Under the pieces are notes generated by a model. It was not told where the DNA came from. It worked only from the letters and a program-made list of their open reading frames with translations, and did no database searches. This document shows positions 48,987 to 58,354 of a DNA stretch of 64,000 nucleotides, one piece after another (the first letter of the stretch is position 1; the number at the start of each line of letters is the position of its first letter). Both the position numbers and the translations under genes were made by a program. The DNA lies in assembly GCF_021602345.1 (NCBI RefSeq), contig NZ_BQID01000001.1, forward strand, positions 434,001-498,000, in the 5' to 3' direction. Source of the DNA: Pseudomonas pharyngis (lineage in GTDB: Bacteria > Pseudomonadota > Gammaproteobacteria > Pseudomonadales > Pseudomonadaceae).

Positions 48987-49367
48987 ATGACCAAGACTGT
49001 TATCACCAGCGACAAGGCCCCGGCCGCCATCGGCACTTACTCCCAGGCGATCAAGGCCGGTAACACCGTTTACATGTCGGGTCAGATTCCCCTCGATCCA
49101 AAAACCATGGAACTGGTCGAAGGCTTCGAAGCCCAGACCGTCCAGGTGTTCGAGAACCTGAAAGCCGTGGCCGAAGCCGCCGGCGGTTCGTTCAAGGACA
49201 TCGTCAAGCTGAACATCTTCCTCACCGACCTGAGCCACTTCGCCAAGGTCAACGAGATCATGGGCAAGTACTTCGACCAGCCGTACCCAGCGCGCGCCGC
49301 CATCGGTGTGGCAGCCCTGCCAAAGGGCTCGCAGGTTGAAATGGATGCCATTCTGGTCATCGAGTAA
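48987..49367 (+). CDS. ridA: RidA-family 2-iminobutanoate/2-iminopropanoate deaminase
   Basis: 126 residues. [18 protein letters not shown], the central [17 protein letters not shown] and [22 protein letters not shown] are the RidA core, with the catalytic-site arginine in PARA. It hydrolyses reactive imines released by PLP enzymes. AAGGAG lies nine bases before the ATG. It probably shares the spoT transcript. It is the archetypal RidA; the other copy (21063-21416) belongs to a divergent subfamily. Confidence 0.94.
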   Translation: MTKTVITSDKAPAAIGTYSQAIKAGNTVYMSGQIPLDPKTMELVEGFEAQTVQVFENLKAVAEAAGGSFKDIVKLNIFLTDLSHFAKVNEIMGKYFDQPYPARAAIGVAALPKGSQVEMDAILVIE

Positions 49368-49437
49368 TGCGCACGGCGCGGCCTCACGCCGCGCCGACTG
49401 CTCTGCGGTAAAGAAAAGGTTTTGAAAGGATTCCACC

Positions 49438-50178
49438 ATGCGCAAAGCGCTTGCTCTCTCGCTGCTCGCCATTTTCCTCGGCGGTTGCGCCAGCAACCCT
49501 GCCGACCGTGACATCAGCGGCACCTGGATCAATCAGGTCGCCATCGATGCCGCTGCCAAGGGCGGCCCCCTGCGCGAAGCGCTTCAGGCTTACGGCCCGA
49601 ACCTGGAGTGGGACGTCAACACCAAGGCCGGCCAGGCCCGCTACACCAACGGTTTCGAAAACGTCGAAGGTCGCTTGCTCGGCGAACAGTCCGGTGCCTG
49701 GAAAGTCGACTTCTATGGCAGCTCCGCCAGCGAGCTGAAACGTGACGGTGGTCAACTGCAACAAGCCGCCAACGAAAACGAACCGGAACAGGTCTTCGAC
49801 CGCGCGCAGATTCCGGTGCCGGAGGGCGCACCGATCGGCGCCAGCTTCGAACGCGCGCTGTATTCCGCTTATCTGGGCGGCAACTGGACGATCACCAGCG
49901 GCCAAGGCGAAGGCGCCACCGTGCAATTCCAGGCGGACGGTCAAGTCTCCGGCCTGCCGGGTGCCGATCGTTATGCGCTGTGCCTCGCAGGCGATTGCGC
50001 GTCGATGAGCAGCGGCAACGACAGCATGTGGTTGCAGCAGAACGGTCAGGGCAACAACTGGATCTTTGTGCGCAAGGGCAAAGAGCTGGAAATCCTGCAG
50101 GCCGTGAACACGGCATTGGCGGATGAACAACCGCAGTTCACCCCGGGTGAGCGCAAGTGGTTGCTCGAGAAGCAATAA
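49438..50178 (+). CDS. Hypothetical outer-membrane lipoprotein
   Basis: 246 residues. The lipobox is LGGC with Cys17; the following alanine predicts outer-membrane sorting. The mature part contains repeated tryptophan/glycine strands (ISGTWINQV, GAWKVDFYG, GGNWTITSGQGEGATVQF, NNWIFVRKG), which suggests one or two beta-barrel-like or META-type domains. One cysteine pair (LCLAGDC) could form a disulfide. I do not recognise a named function. It is conserved in this position between ridA and the epimerase in Pseudomonas. Confidence 0.8.
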   Translation: MRKALALSLLAIFLGGCASNPADRDISGTWINQVAIDAAAKGGPLREALQAYGPNLEWDVNTKAGQARYTNGFENVEGRLLGEQSGAWKVDFYGSSASELKRDGGQLQQAANENEPEQVFDRAQIPVPEGAPIGASFERALYSAYLGGNWTITSGQGEGATVQFQADGQVSGLPGADRYALCLAGDCASMSSGNDSMWLQQNGQGNNWIFVRKGKELEILQAVNTALADEQPQFTPGERKWLLEKQ

Positions 50179-50204
50179 CCAGCCTCTGAAGCTACAGAGA
50201 ACCC

Positions 50205-50296
50205 ATGTGGGAGCGAGCCTGCTCGCGATAGCAGTCTGACAGTCAGCATCAATGTTGAATGTTATGACTTCATCGCGAGCAGGCTCGCTCTCACAT
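50205..50296. repeat. Paired REP element (REPIN)
   Basis: 25-base arms (core GTGGGAGCGAGCCTGCTCGC) with a single mismatch, around 42 bases, between convergent genes. Confidence 0.85.
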
Positions 50297-50317
50297 TTAC
50301 TTTGTAATGCCTGAAAG

Positions 50318-51175
50318 TCAGCAGCGCCCCTCAAGAATCGCGGCATACCCCTCGCGATAACTCGGATACTTCGGCACCCAACCCAGCGCCTTCGCCCGAG
50401 CATTGCTGCAACGCTTGCTGCCGGTGCGACGCACGCTCTCGTCTTCCGACCATTCGGTAACGCCCAGATACTCGCGCAACCACGCTACCACTTCGGCCAG
50501 CGGCGCTGGCGCGTCGTCCACACCGATATAGATGTCATCCAGCGCCCCGCCCTTGCGAGCCGCTTCCAGCAGAAACGCCATCAACCCCGCCGCGTCATCG
50601 GCATGGATGCGATTGCCATAAAGCGGCGGATCGACCGCCACGCGATAACCCCGACGCACCTGGGTCAGCAGCCACTCACGGCCGGGGCCGTAGATGCCGG
50701 TCAGGCGCACGATGCTCGCCGGAATGCCGCTGTTGAGCGCAACCTGCTCGGCCTCCAGCATCACCCGACCGGAATAACCCGCACCGACGGTTTCGGACTT
50801 TTCATCGACCCATTCGCCGTTCTGCTGGCCATAAACACTGCTGCTGGAAACAAACAGCAACCGCTCAGGCTCCTGACCGTAATCGTTCAGCCAACCCAGC
50901 ACATGCTGCAAACCCTGCACATAAGCCGCGCGATAACCGGCTTCATCGTGATCAGTAGCCGCCGCGCTATACACCAGGTAATCGATAGCGCCCACCGGCC
51001 ACGTCTCGGGGCAATCCTCATTGAACAAGTCACCGGCCACACCGATAACGCCGTCCGGCAAACGTGAAATATCACGGCGCAGGCCGTAGACCTGGAAGCC
51101 GGCAGCCAGCAATTGCGTGGCCAGACGACTGCCGACATCACCACAACCGGCGATCAAAACAGAAGGCGCGGACAT
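50318..51175 (-). CDS. NAD(P)-binding SDR/epimerase-family protein (YeeZ-like)
   Basis: 285 residues from ATG 51175 (GGGAG upstream). The Rossmann motif is degenerate but clear (VLIAGCGDVGSRLATQLL). SSSSVYGQ is the short-chain/epimerase Ser region, RLTGIYGPGR and HADDAAGLM follow. It resembles E. coli YeeZ. No substrate is known. It appears as a single-gene unit, divergent from exbB by 188 bases. Confidence 0.88.
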   Translation of the reverse strand: MSAPSVLIAGCGDVGSRLATQLLAAGFQVYGLRRDISRLPDGVIGVAGDLFNEDCPETWPVGAIDYLVYSAAATDHDEAGYRAAYVQGLQHVLGWLNDYGQEPERLLFVSSSSVYGQQNGEWVDEKSETVGAGYSGRVMLEAEQVALNSGIPASIVRLTGIYGPGREWLLTQVRRGYRVAVDPPLYGNRIHADDAAGLMAFLLEAARKGGALDDIYIGVDDAPAPLAEVVAWLREYLGVTEWSEDESVRRTGSKRCSNARAKALGWVPKYPSYREGYAAILEGRC

Positions 51176-51363
51176 CAAAAATCTCCCATCGGAAAGCGAC
51201 AGACTAGCCTCGGCAAGGGACGAGCGGCTAGCAATCAAGGAAAAAAAGCAACTCTATTACTTTTGTTAACAAGAATTACTTGCAATAATGCACGCCACTT
51301 TTGTTCTCGGCCTCACGAGGCCTGGAAGAGCATTACCGTTTTTCTATCTCAGGTCCGGCCAGC

Positions 51364-52317
51364 ATGACACGCATTCAAAACTCCGCTTCGCCAACCAACC
51401 GACCTCGCGCCTGGAGCGCCGTGGCTGCCCTGCTGGTCAGCCTGATGCTGGCGCCAGCCGCCGCCTTCGCTGACGCACAAGCCCCGGCCGCGCCAGCCGC
51501 CACCGAGCAAAGCGCTCCGGCCGCCGCACCGGCCGCGACCGACCCGGTGCAGGCCGTAGACGCCAGCGCCGCCGACGCGCCGGAAGTCCTCGAAGCCGAC
51601 AACACCCTGGGCATGGCCCACGACCTGTCGCCATGGGGCATGTACCAGAACGCCGACGTGATCGTTAAAGCCGTGATGATCGGCCTGGCCATCGCCTCGA
51701 TCATCACCTGGACCATCTGGATCGCCAAGGGCTTCGAGTTGATGGGCGCCAAGCGTCGTCTGCGCGGCGAGATTGCCGCCCTGAAAAAAGCCGCCACGCT
51801 CAAAGAGGCCAGCGCCACCGCCGCGAAGGAAGGCACCCTCGCCAACCTGCTGGTACACGACGCGCTGGAAGAAATGCGCCTGTCGACCAACGCCCGCGAA
51901 AAAGAAGGCATCAAGGAACGCGTCAGCTTCCGCCTCGAGCGCCTGGTCGCAGCCTGTGGCCGCAACATGAGCAGCGGCACCGGCGTCCTCGCCACCATCG
52001 GTTCCACCGCACCGTTCGTCGGCCTGTTCGGAACCGTGTGGGGCATCATGAACAGCTTCATCGGCATCGCCAAAACCCAGACCACCAACCTTGCCGTCGT
52101 AGCACCGGGTATCGCTGAAGCGCTGCTGGCTACCGCACTGGGTCTGGTGGCCGCGATTCCTGCCGTGGTCATCTACAACGTCTTTGCCCGCTCCATCGCC
52201 GGTTACAAGGCTCAGGTGTCCGATGCGTCGGCTCAGGTGCTGCTGCTGGTCAGCCGCGACCTCGACCACCAGCCTGAGCGCAACAGCTCGCAACCGCACA
52301 TGGTGAAAGTGGGGTAA
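51364..52317 (+). CDS. exbB: TonB-system energy-transducing protein ExbB
   Basis: 317 residues from ATG 51364. A cleavable-looking N-terminal signal and an alanine/proline-rich stretch (residues 35-80) precede the ExbB/TolQ/MotA core with three membrane helices (VIVKAVMIGLAIASIITWTIW, VLATIGSTAPFVGLFGTVWG, ATALGLVAAIPAVVIYNV). The long N-terminal extension is typical of Pseudomonas ExbB. It forms the proton channel with ExbD. It is the first gene of exbB-exbD-tonB; six bases separate it from exbD. Confidence 0.96.
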   Translation: MTRIQNSASPTNRPRAWSAVAALLVSLMLAPAAAFADAQAPAAPAATEQSAPAAAPAATDPVQAVDASAADAPEVLEADNTLGMAHDLSPWGMYQNADVIVKAVMIGLAIASIITWTIWIAKGFELMGAKRRLRGEIAALKKAATLKEASATAAKEGTLANLLVHDALEEMRLSTNAREKEGIKERVSFRLERLVAACGRNMSSGTGVLATIGSTAPFVGLFGTVWGIMNSFIGIAKTQTTNLAVVAPGIAEALLATALGLVAAIPAVVIYNVFARSIAGYKAQVSDASAQVLLLVSRDLDHQPERNSSQPHMVKVG

Positions 52318-52323
52318 TCGGCC

Positions 52324-52752
52324 ATGGGCCTGCATTTGAAAGAAGGCGCAGACGATGATCTGGCCGAGAACCACGAAATCAACGTCACGCCGTTCATCGA
52401 CGTGATGCTGGTGCTGTTGATCATCTTCATGGTGGCCGCGCCGCTGGCCACCGTGGACATCAAGGTTGACCTGCCTGCCTCGACCGCCAAACCGGCGCCG
52501 CGGCCGGAGAAACCGGTGTTCCTCAGCGTGAAGGCTGACCAGCGCCTGTTCATTGGCGATGACGAAGTGAAAGCCGAAACCCTCGGCGCAGTCCTCGACG
52601 CCAAGACTCAGGGCAAGAAAGACACGACGATCTTCTTTCAGGCCGATAAAGGCGTGGATTACGGCGACCTGATGAGCGTGATGGATAACCTGCGCGCTGC
52701 CGGTTACCTGAAGGTCGGTCTGGTCGGACTCGAGAGCGCAGTCAAGAAATGA
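52324..52752 (+). CDS. exbD: TonB-system protein ExbD
   Basis: 142 residues. One N-terminal membrane helix with the conserved aspartate (INVTPFIDVMLVLLIIFMV) and a periplasmic domain (VFLSVKADQRLFIGDDEV, ADKGVDYGDLMSVMDNLR). It works with ExbB and TonB to couple the proton gradient to outer-membrane transport. Its stop overlaps the tonB start (ATGA). Confidence 0.97.
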   Translation: MGLHLKEGADDDLAENHEINVTPFIDVMLVLLIIFMVAAPLATVDIKVDLPASTAKPAPRPEKPVFLSVKADQRLFIGDDEVKAETLGAVLDAKTQGKKDTTIFFQADKGVDYGDLMSVMDNLRAAGYLKVGLVGLESAVKK

Positions 52753-53495
52753 TCACCACGCGCCATAAGCTGACGCGTTACAGCGGTAGCCTGGCCGTGG
52801 TGCTGGGTGTTCACGCGCTGGCCATCGCGCTGGCGCTGAACTGGAACGTCCGCCCGCCCATCGAATTGCCGCCGCAGGCAATGATGGTCGAGCTGGCACC
52901 GGTTCCAGCCCCGCCACCGCCTGCACCGCCGAAAGTCGTCACACCACCGCAGCCACCGGCTCCGGTTGAGGAACTGCCGATCCCGAAACTGGCCGAAGCG
53001 CCGAAAGCCGAGATCGCGGTACCGAAACCGAAGCCCAAGCCGAAACCCAAACCGCCGAAGCCGATCGAGAAGAAACTGCCCGATCCGCCGAAGGAGAAAC
53101 CGTCCGAAGAGAAGCCGGCCGATACCCAGCCGACTCAGGCCCCGACGGAGAAATCCGCCCAGCCTGCACCGGGCCCGTCGCCTGCACAATTGGCCGCCAA
53201 GGCCAGCTGGCAAGGCACCCTGCTCGCGCATCTGGCCAAGTACAAGAAGTACCCGGCCAGTGCTCAGGCACGGGGCAAGGAAGGCTTGAACCGGTTGCGT
53301 TTCGTGGTCGATGGCGAAGGCAACGTGCTGTCGTTCGAACTGGTGGGTCGCTCCGGCAACGCCGATCTGGACCGGGCCACCCTGGAAATGATCCGCCGCG
53401 CCCAGCCGCTGCCCAAGCCACCGGCCGACATGCTGACCAATGGCGCGATCGAAATCGTTGCGCCGTTTGTGTACTCCCTCGAAAGACGCCGCTGA
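52749..53495 (+). CDS. tonB: Energy transducer TonB
   Basis: 248 residues. One membrane anchor (LAVVLGVHALAIALAL), a long proline-rich periplasmic spacer (residues 40-150, with a KPKPKPKPKPPKP tract), and the C-terminal TonB domain (YPASAQARGKEG, LRFVVDGEGNVLSFELVGRS). It has the ordinary short N-terminus, as in P. putida, not the long cytoplasmic tail of P. aeruginosa TonB1. It energises siderophore and B12 uptake. Confidence 0.96.
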   Translation: MITTRHKLTRYSGSLAVVLGVHALAIALALNWNVRPPIELPPQAMMVELAPVPAPPPPAPPKVVTPPQPPAPVEELPIPKLAEAPKAEIAVPKPKPKPKPKPPKPIEKKLPDPPKEKPSEEKPADTQPTQAPTEKSAQPAPGPSPAQLAAKASWQGTLLAHLAKYKKYPASAQARGKEGLNRLRFVVDGEGNVLSFELVGRSGNADLDRATLEMIRRAQPLPKPPADMLTNGAIEIVAPFVYSLERRR

Positions 53496-53500
53496 TCAAA

Positions 53501-53589
53501 TGTGGGAGCGGGCTTGCTCGCGAATGCGGTGCTTCAGTCAGCTCAATATTGACTGACACGGCCCATTCGCGAGCAAGCCCGCTCCCACA
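53501..53589. repeat. Paired REP element (REPIN)
   Basis: Perfect 26-base arms (core GTGGGAGCGGGCTTGCTCGC) around 37 bases, directly behind tonB. The arm sequence is nearly identical to that of the element at 29951-30040. Confidence 0.87.
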
Positions 53590-53763
53590 GGGTTTAGTGC
53601 TCAGCCGAGAGAACCAGGCCCAAAAGGCACCGCAAGGTGCCTTTCGCTTATCCATCCACGGCAAACCGGCATTGCCCGGTGTCGCATTCATCACTCAGTC
53701 TGATAACGTGCGTCTATCGATTGCAGCCGGTATGCTTGGCCCGCATCTTCATGGACGCTTGCT

Positions 53764-54693
53764 ATGACTCTCACAGAATTACGCTACATCGTTACCCTCG
53801 CCCAAGAGCAGCATTTCGGCCACGCGGCCGAGCGTTGCCACGTCAGCCAGCCGACCCTGTCGGTGGGCGTGAAAAAGCTTGAAGACGAACTCGGTGTGCT
53901 GATTTTCGAGCGCAGCAAAAGCGCCGTGCGCCTGACCCCGGTCGGTGAAGGCATCGTCGCCCAGGCGCAGAAAGTGCTGGAGCAGGCCCAGGGCATCCGC
54001 GAACTGGCCCAGGCCGGCAAGAACCAGCTGACCGCCCCGCTGAAAGTCGGCGCGATCTACACCGTCGGCCCCTACCTGTTCCCGCACCTGATTCCACAAC
54101 TGCACCGGGTCGCCCCGCAGATGCCGTTGTACATCGAAGAAAACTTCACCCACGTGCTGCGCGACAAACTGCGCAACGGCGAGCTGGACGCGATCATCAT
54201 CGCCCTGCCGTTCAACGAAGCCGACGTGCTGACCCTGCAACTCTACGACGAGCCGTTCTACGTCCTGATGCCGGCCCAGCACCCGTGGACCCAGAAAGAA
54301 TCCATCGACGCCGCGCTGCTCAACGACAAGAGCCTGCTGCTGCTCGGCGAGGGCCATTGCTTCCGCGATCAGGTGCTGGAAGCCTGCCCGACCCTGACCA
54401 AGGGCAACGACGGCGCCAAGCACACCACGGTCGAATCCAGCTCGCTGGAAACCATTCGCCACATGGTCGCGTCCGGCCTGGGCATCTCGATCCTGCCGCT
54501 GTCGGCGGTAGATAGCCATCACTACGCTCCGGGCGTGATCGAAGTGCGTCCGTTGTCGGCACCGGTGCCGTTCCGCACCGTGGCCATCGCCTGGCGCGCC
54601 AGCTTCCCACGGCCGAAAGCCATCGAGATCCTCGCCGACTCCATTCGCCTGTGCTCGGTCGCCAAGCCTGCCGCGCCGGTCACGGCCGGTTAA
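53764..54693 (+). CDS. oxyR: Hydrogen-peroxide sensor OxyR
   Basis: 309 residues. The LysR helix-turn-helix is FGHAAERCHVSQPTLSVGVKK; the redox cysteines are Cys199 and Cys208 in GHCFRDQVLEACPT, at the same positions as in E. coli. Oxidation forms their disulfide and activates catalase and peroxidase genes. It is followed by recG after nine bases, the known oxyR-recG operon of Pseudomonas. Confidence 0.97.
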   Translation: MTLTELRYIVTLAQEQHFGHAAERCHVSQPTLSVGVKKLEDELGVLIFERSKSAVRLTPVGEGIVAQAQKVLEQAQGIRELAQAGKNQLTAPLKVGAIYTVGPYLFPHLIPQLHRVAPQMPLYIEENFTHVLRDKLRNGELDAIIIALPFNEADVLTLQLYDEPFYVLMPAQHPWTQKESIDAALLNDKSLLLLGEGHCFRDQVLEACPTLTKGNDGAKHTTVESSSLETIRHMVASGLGISILPLSAVDSHHYAPGVIEVRPLSAPVPFRTVAIAWRASFPRPKAIEILADSIRLCSVAKPAAPVTAG

Positions 54694-54702
54694 GCCAGCG
54701 TC

Positions 54703-56778
54703 ATGACGGAGCTGTCGCAGGTCTCGGTCACCGCACTCAAGGGTGTCGGTGAAGCCATGGCCGAGAAACTGGCCAAGGTTGGTCTGGAAAACCTCCAGGA
54801 CGTGCTGTTCCACCTGCCGCTGCGTTATCAGGATCGCACCCGCGTGGTGCCGATCGGCGCGTTGCGGCCGGGGCAGGACGCCGTGGTCGAAGGCACCGTC
54901 AGCGGCGCCGACGTGGTCATGGGCCGACGCCGCAGCCTCGTCGTGCGCTTGCAGGACGGCACCGGTGGCTTGAGCCTGCGCTTCTACCACTTCAGCAACG
55001 CGCAGAAAGAAGGTCTCAAGCGCGGCACGCGGATTCGCTGCTACGGCGAAGCCCGGCCCGGCGCCTCGGGGCTGGAGATCTACCACCCGGAATACCGCGC
55101 CATCAACGGCGACGAACCGCCGCCGGTGGATGAAACCCTGACCCCGGTCTACCCGCTGACCGAAGGCCTGACCCAGGCGCGTCTGCGTCAGTTGTGCATG
55201 CAGACGTTGACCCTGCTTAAGCCATCCACCCTGCCCGACTGGTTGCCGACCGAACTGGCCCGCGACTATCAACTGGCGCCGCTGGCCGACGCGATCCGCT
55301 ACCTGCACAACCCGCCCGCCGATGCCGACGTCGACGAACTCGCCCTTGGCCATCACTGGGCCCAGCACCGCCTCGCTTTCGAGGAACTGCTGACTCATCA
55401 ACTGTCCCAGCAACGCCTGCGCGAGAGCATGCGCTCCCTGCGCGCGCCGGCGATGCCGAAAGCCACCAAGCTGCCGGCAAAATACCTGGCCAACCTCGGC
55501 TTCAATCCGACCGGCGCTCAGCAACGAGTCGGCAACGAAATCGCCTACGACCTCAGCCAGCACGAACCGATGCTGCGACTGATTCAGGGCGACGTCGGCG
55601 CGGGCAAAACCGTGGTCGCCGCCCTCGCTGCGCTGCAAGCGCTTGAGGCGGGTTATCAGGTCGCACTGATGGCGCCGACCGAGATCCTCGCCGAGCAGCA
55701 CTTCATCACCTTCAAGCGCTGGCTCGAACCGCTGGGCATCGACGTGGCGTGGCTGGCCGGCAAGCTCAAGGGCAAGAACCGCGTCGCCGCGCTGGAACAG
55801 ATCGCCAGCGGCACGCCGATGGTGGTCGGCACCCACGCGCTGTTCCAGGACGAAGTGCAGTTCAAGAACCTCGCGCTGGTGATCATCGACGAACAACACC
55901 GCTTCGGCGTGCAGCAACGTCTGGCGCTGCGGCAGAAAGGCGTCGGCGGGCGCATGTGCCCGCATCAACTGATCATGACCGCCACGCCGATTCCGCGGAC
56001 GCTGGCGATGAGCGCCTACGCCGACCTCGACACCTCGATCCTCGACGAACTGCCGCCCGGCCGAACCCCGGTCAACACCGTGCTGGTCACCGACACCCGC
56101 CGCGTCGAAGTCATCGAGCGGGTGCGCAGCGCCTGCGCCGAAGGCCGTCAGGCCTATTGGGTGTGCACGCTGATCGAAGAATCCGAAGAGCTGACCTGTC
56201 AGGCCGCCGAAACCACTTTCGAAGACCTGACCGCCGCCCTCGGCGAGCTGAAGGTCGGGCTGATCCACGGCCGCATGAAACCCGCCGAGAAAGCCGCCGT
56301 CATGGCCGAATTCAAGGCCGGCAACCTGCAACTGCTGGTCGCCACCACCGTGATCGAAGTCGGCGTGGACGTACCCAACGCCAGCCTGATGATCATCGAA
56401 AACCCCGAGCGCCTGGGCCTTGCGCAACTGCACCAGTTGCGCGGTCGGGTCGGCCGGGGCAGCGCGGTCAGCCATTGCGTGCTGCTCTACCATCCGCCGC
56501 TGTCGCAGATCGGCCGCCAGCGCCTGGGCATCATGCGCGAGACCAACGATGGTTTCGTCATCGCCGAAAAAGACCTCGAACTGCGCGGCCCCGGCGAAAT
56601 GCTCGGCACCCGCCAGACCGGTCTGCTGCAATTCAAGGTCGCCGACCTGATGCGCGACGCCGATCTGCTGCCCGCCGTGCGCGATGCCGCCCAGGCCTTG
56701 CTCGAACGCTGGCCTACCCACGTCAGCCCGTTGCTCGACCGCTGGCTGCGACACGGGCAGCAATACGGCCAAGTGTGA
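54703..56778 (+). CDS. recG: ATP-dependent DNA helicase RecG
   Basis: 691 residues, the usual length. The N-terminal wedge domain is followed by superfamily 2 motifs: Walker A GDVGAGKT, APTEILAEQH, the DEQH box in IIDEQHRFG, TATPIPRTL, and later HGRMKP and QLHQLRGRVGRG. It remodels stalled forks and Holliday junctions. Co-transcription with oxyR links it with oxidative-damage response. Confidence 0.98.
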   Translation: MTELSQVSVTALKGVGEAMAEKLAKVGLENLQDVLFHLPLRYQDRTRVVPIGALRPGQDAVVEGTVSGADVVMGRRRSLVVRLQDGTGGLSLRFYHFSNAQKEGLKRGTRIRCYGEARPGASGLEIYHPEYRAINGDEPPPVDETLTPVYPLTEGLTQARLRQLCMQTLTLLKPSTLPDWLPTELARDYQLAPLADAIRYLHNPPADADVDELALGHHWAQHRLAFEELLTHQLSQQRLRESMRSLRAPAMPKATKLPAKYLANLGFNPTGAQQRVGNEIAYDLSQHEPMLRLIQGDVGAGKTVVAALAALQALEAGYQVALMAPTEILAEQHFITFKRWLEPLGIDVAWLAGKLKGKNRVAALEQIASGTPMVVGTHALFQDEVQFKNLALVIIDEQHRFGVQQRLALRQKGVGGRMCPHQLIMTATPIPRTLAMSAYADLDTSILDELPPGRTPVNTVLVTDTRRVEVIERVRSACAEGRQAYWVCTLIEESEELTCQAAETTFEDLTAALGELKVGLIHGRMKPAEKAAVMAEFKAGNLQLLVATTVIEVGVDVPNASLMIIENPERLGLAQLHQLRGRVGRGSAVSHCVLLYHPPLSQIGRQRLGIMRETNDGFVIAEKDLELRGPGEMLGTRQTGLLQFKVADLMRDADLLPAVRDAAQALLERWPTHVSPLLDRWLRHGQQYGQV

Positions 56779-56857
56779 GCACCGTCGCAGTTTCTGACAG
56801 CTCGTTCCAACCAAGCTGGTTATACTCCTGCAATTGTTTCAAAAACGGATACAGACC

Positions 56858-58258
56858 ATGACCGAAGCTGCTCTCGCCCCCGAATCACCGCACGCTCCGT
56901 CTGTTATTCGGCTGCTGCTCAACAAGCTGGGCGTCGCCTACGAAGAAGTGCTCGACCACCACGGCCTCAATGCCTCGCGCAAAGTGCAGGCGGTGTTGCT
57001 GGACGACGCGGTCGGTGCGCTGATGGTGCTGTTTCCACAGAGCCAGTTGCTGGATCTCAACCGCCTCGCCGAGCTGACGGGCCGTCGCCTGACCGCCGTG
57101 TCCACCGAGCGCCTGGAAAAGATGCTCGGCAAACACAGCCTGAGCCTGCTGCCGGGCCTGCCGGCGCTGACCAGCTCGCCGTGCCTCTACGAAGAAGGCC
57201 TGCTGCGCGAGCCGAAGTTGCTGATCAACTCCGGCGAGCCGGGCCTGCTGCTGGAAATCGCCAGCGAAGACTTCAAGACCATGCTGACCAAGGCCAGCGC
57301 CGCCAACTTCGGCGAAGCCCTGAGCAGCATCCGTCCGAACCTCGACCGCCCGGACGATGACCGCGAGGAAATCACCCAGGCCGTGCAGGCGTTCACCGCG
57401 CGGCGCATCCAGCAGCGTCTGGAAGCGACCATCGAGATTCCGCCGCTGGCCGAAACCGCACAAAAAATCATCAAGCTGCGCGTCGACCCCAACGCCACCA
57501 TCGACGACATCACCGGCGTGGTCGAAACCGACCCGGCGCTGGCCGCGCAAGTGGTGAGCTGGGCGGCGTCGCCGTACTACGCCTCGCCGGGCAAGATCCG
57601 TTCGGTGGAAGACGCGATCGTCCGCGTGCTGGGCTTCGATCTGGTGATCAACCTGGCGCTGGGCCTGGCCCTCGGCAAGACCCTGAGCCTGCCCAAAGAC
57701 CATCCGCAACACACCACGCCGTACTGGCAGCAGTCGATCTACACCGCCGCCGTCATCGAAGGCCTGACCCGCGCCATGCCGCGTGCCCAGCGCCCGGAAT
57801 CCGGCCTGACCTACCTCGCCGGCCTGCTGCACAACTTCGGCTACCTGCTGCTGGCCCACGTGTTCCCGCCGCACTTCTCACTGATCTGCCGCCACCTGGA
57901 GGTCAACCCGCACCTGTGCCACAGCTATGTCGAGCAACACCTGCTGGGCATCAGCCGCGAACAGATCGGCTCCTGGCTGATGCGCTACTGGGACATGCCG
58001 GACGAACTGGCCACCGCCCTGCGCTTCCAGCACGACCCGAACTACGACGGCGCCTACGCCGAATACCCGAACCTCGTCTGCCTGGCCGTGCGCCTGCTGC
58101 GCAGTCGCGGGATCGGCTCCGGCCCGGATGAAGACATCCCGGATGCGCTGCTGGAGCGTGTTGGTTTGACTCGCGACAAGGCCAATGACGTTGTCAGCAA
58201 AGTCCTGGAAGCCGAAGTCCTCCTGCGCGAACTGGCTTCGCAGTTCAGCCAGGCTTAA
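56858..58258 (+). CDS. YbaK-like plus HDOD-domain signalling protein
   Basis: 466 residues from ATG 56858. The first 150 residues resemble the YbaK/ProX aminoacyl-tRNA deacylase fold (VIRLLLNKLGVAYEEVLDH, QAVLLDDAVGALMVLFPQ). The rest, from about residue 185, is an HDOD domain (IEIPPLAETAQKIIKLRVDP, DPALAAQVVSWAASPYY, LAGLLHNFGYLLL). HDOD domains lack the phosphodiesterase metal set and act in regulation. The fusion is known in Pseudomonas next to recG. Its target is unknown. The ribosome-binding site is weak. Confidence 0.88.
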   Translation: MTEAALAPESPHAPSVIRLLLNKLGVAYEEVLDHHGLNASRKVQAVLLDDAVGALMVLFPQSQLLDLNRLAELTGRRLTAVSTERLEKMLGKHSLSLLPGLPALTSSPCLYEEGLLREPKLLINSGEPGLLLEIASEDFKTMLTKASAANFGEALSSIRPNLDRPDDDREEITQAVQAFTARRIQQRLEATIEIPPLAETAQKIIKLRVDPNATIDDITGVVETDPALAAQVVSWAASPYYASPGKIRSVEDAIVRVLGFDLVINLALGLALGKTLSLPKDHPQHTTPYWQQSIYTAAVIEGLTRAMPRAQRPESGLTYLAGLLHNFGYLLLAHVFPPHFSLICRHLEVNPHLCHSYVEQHLLGISREQIGSWLMRYWDMPDELATALRFQHDPNYDGAYAEYPNLVCLAVRLLRSRGIGSGPDEDIPDALLERVGLTRDKANDVVSKVLEAEVLLRELASQFSQA

Positions 58259-58261
58259 AAG

Positions 58262-58328
58262 CATCGCGGGCAAGCCACGCTCCCACAAGATCAACGCGAT
58301 CCCTGTGGGAGCGGGCTTGCCCGCGATG
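58262..58328. repeat. Paired REP element (REPIN), compact
   Basis: Two inverted copies of about 24 bases (core GTGGGAGCGGGCTTGCCCGCGA) with one imperfect position, separated by 18 bases, between convergent genes. Confidence 0.82.
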
Positions 58329-58354
58329 AATCCAACTCGGTCCAACTGAACGCA

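Noticed and set aside
51264-51291. Possible Fur box before exbB (ATTA-N7-TAAT)
   Set aside because: Iron regulation of exbB-exbD-tonB is likely from family knowledge, but the match to the 19-base Fur consensus is poor; a profile scan would be needed.
53779-56814. A 1011-codon open frame on the minus strand
   Set aside because: It lies antisense to oxyR and recG, both with full family motifs. It is a by-product of high third-position GC.
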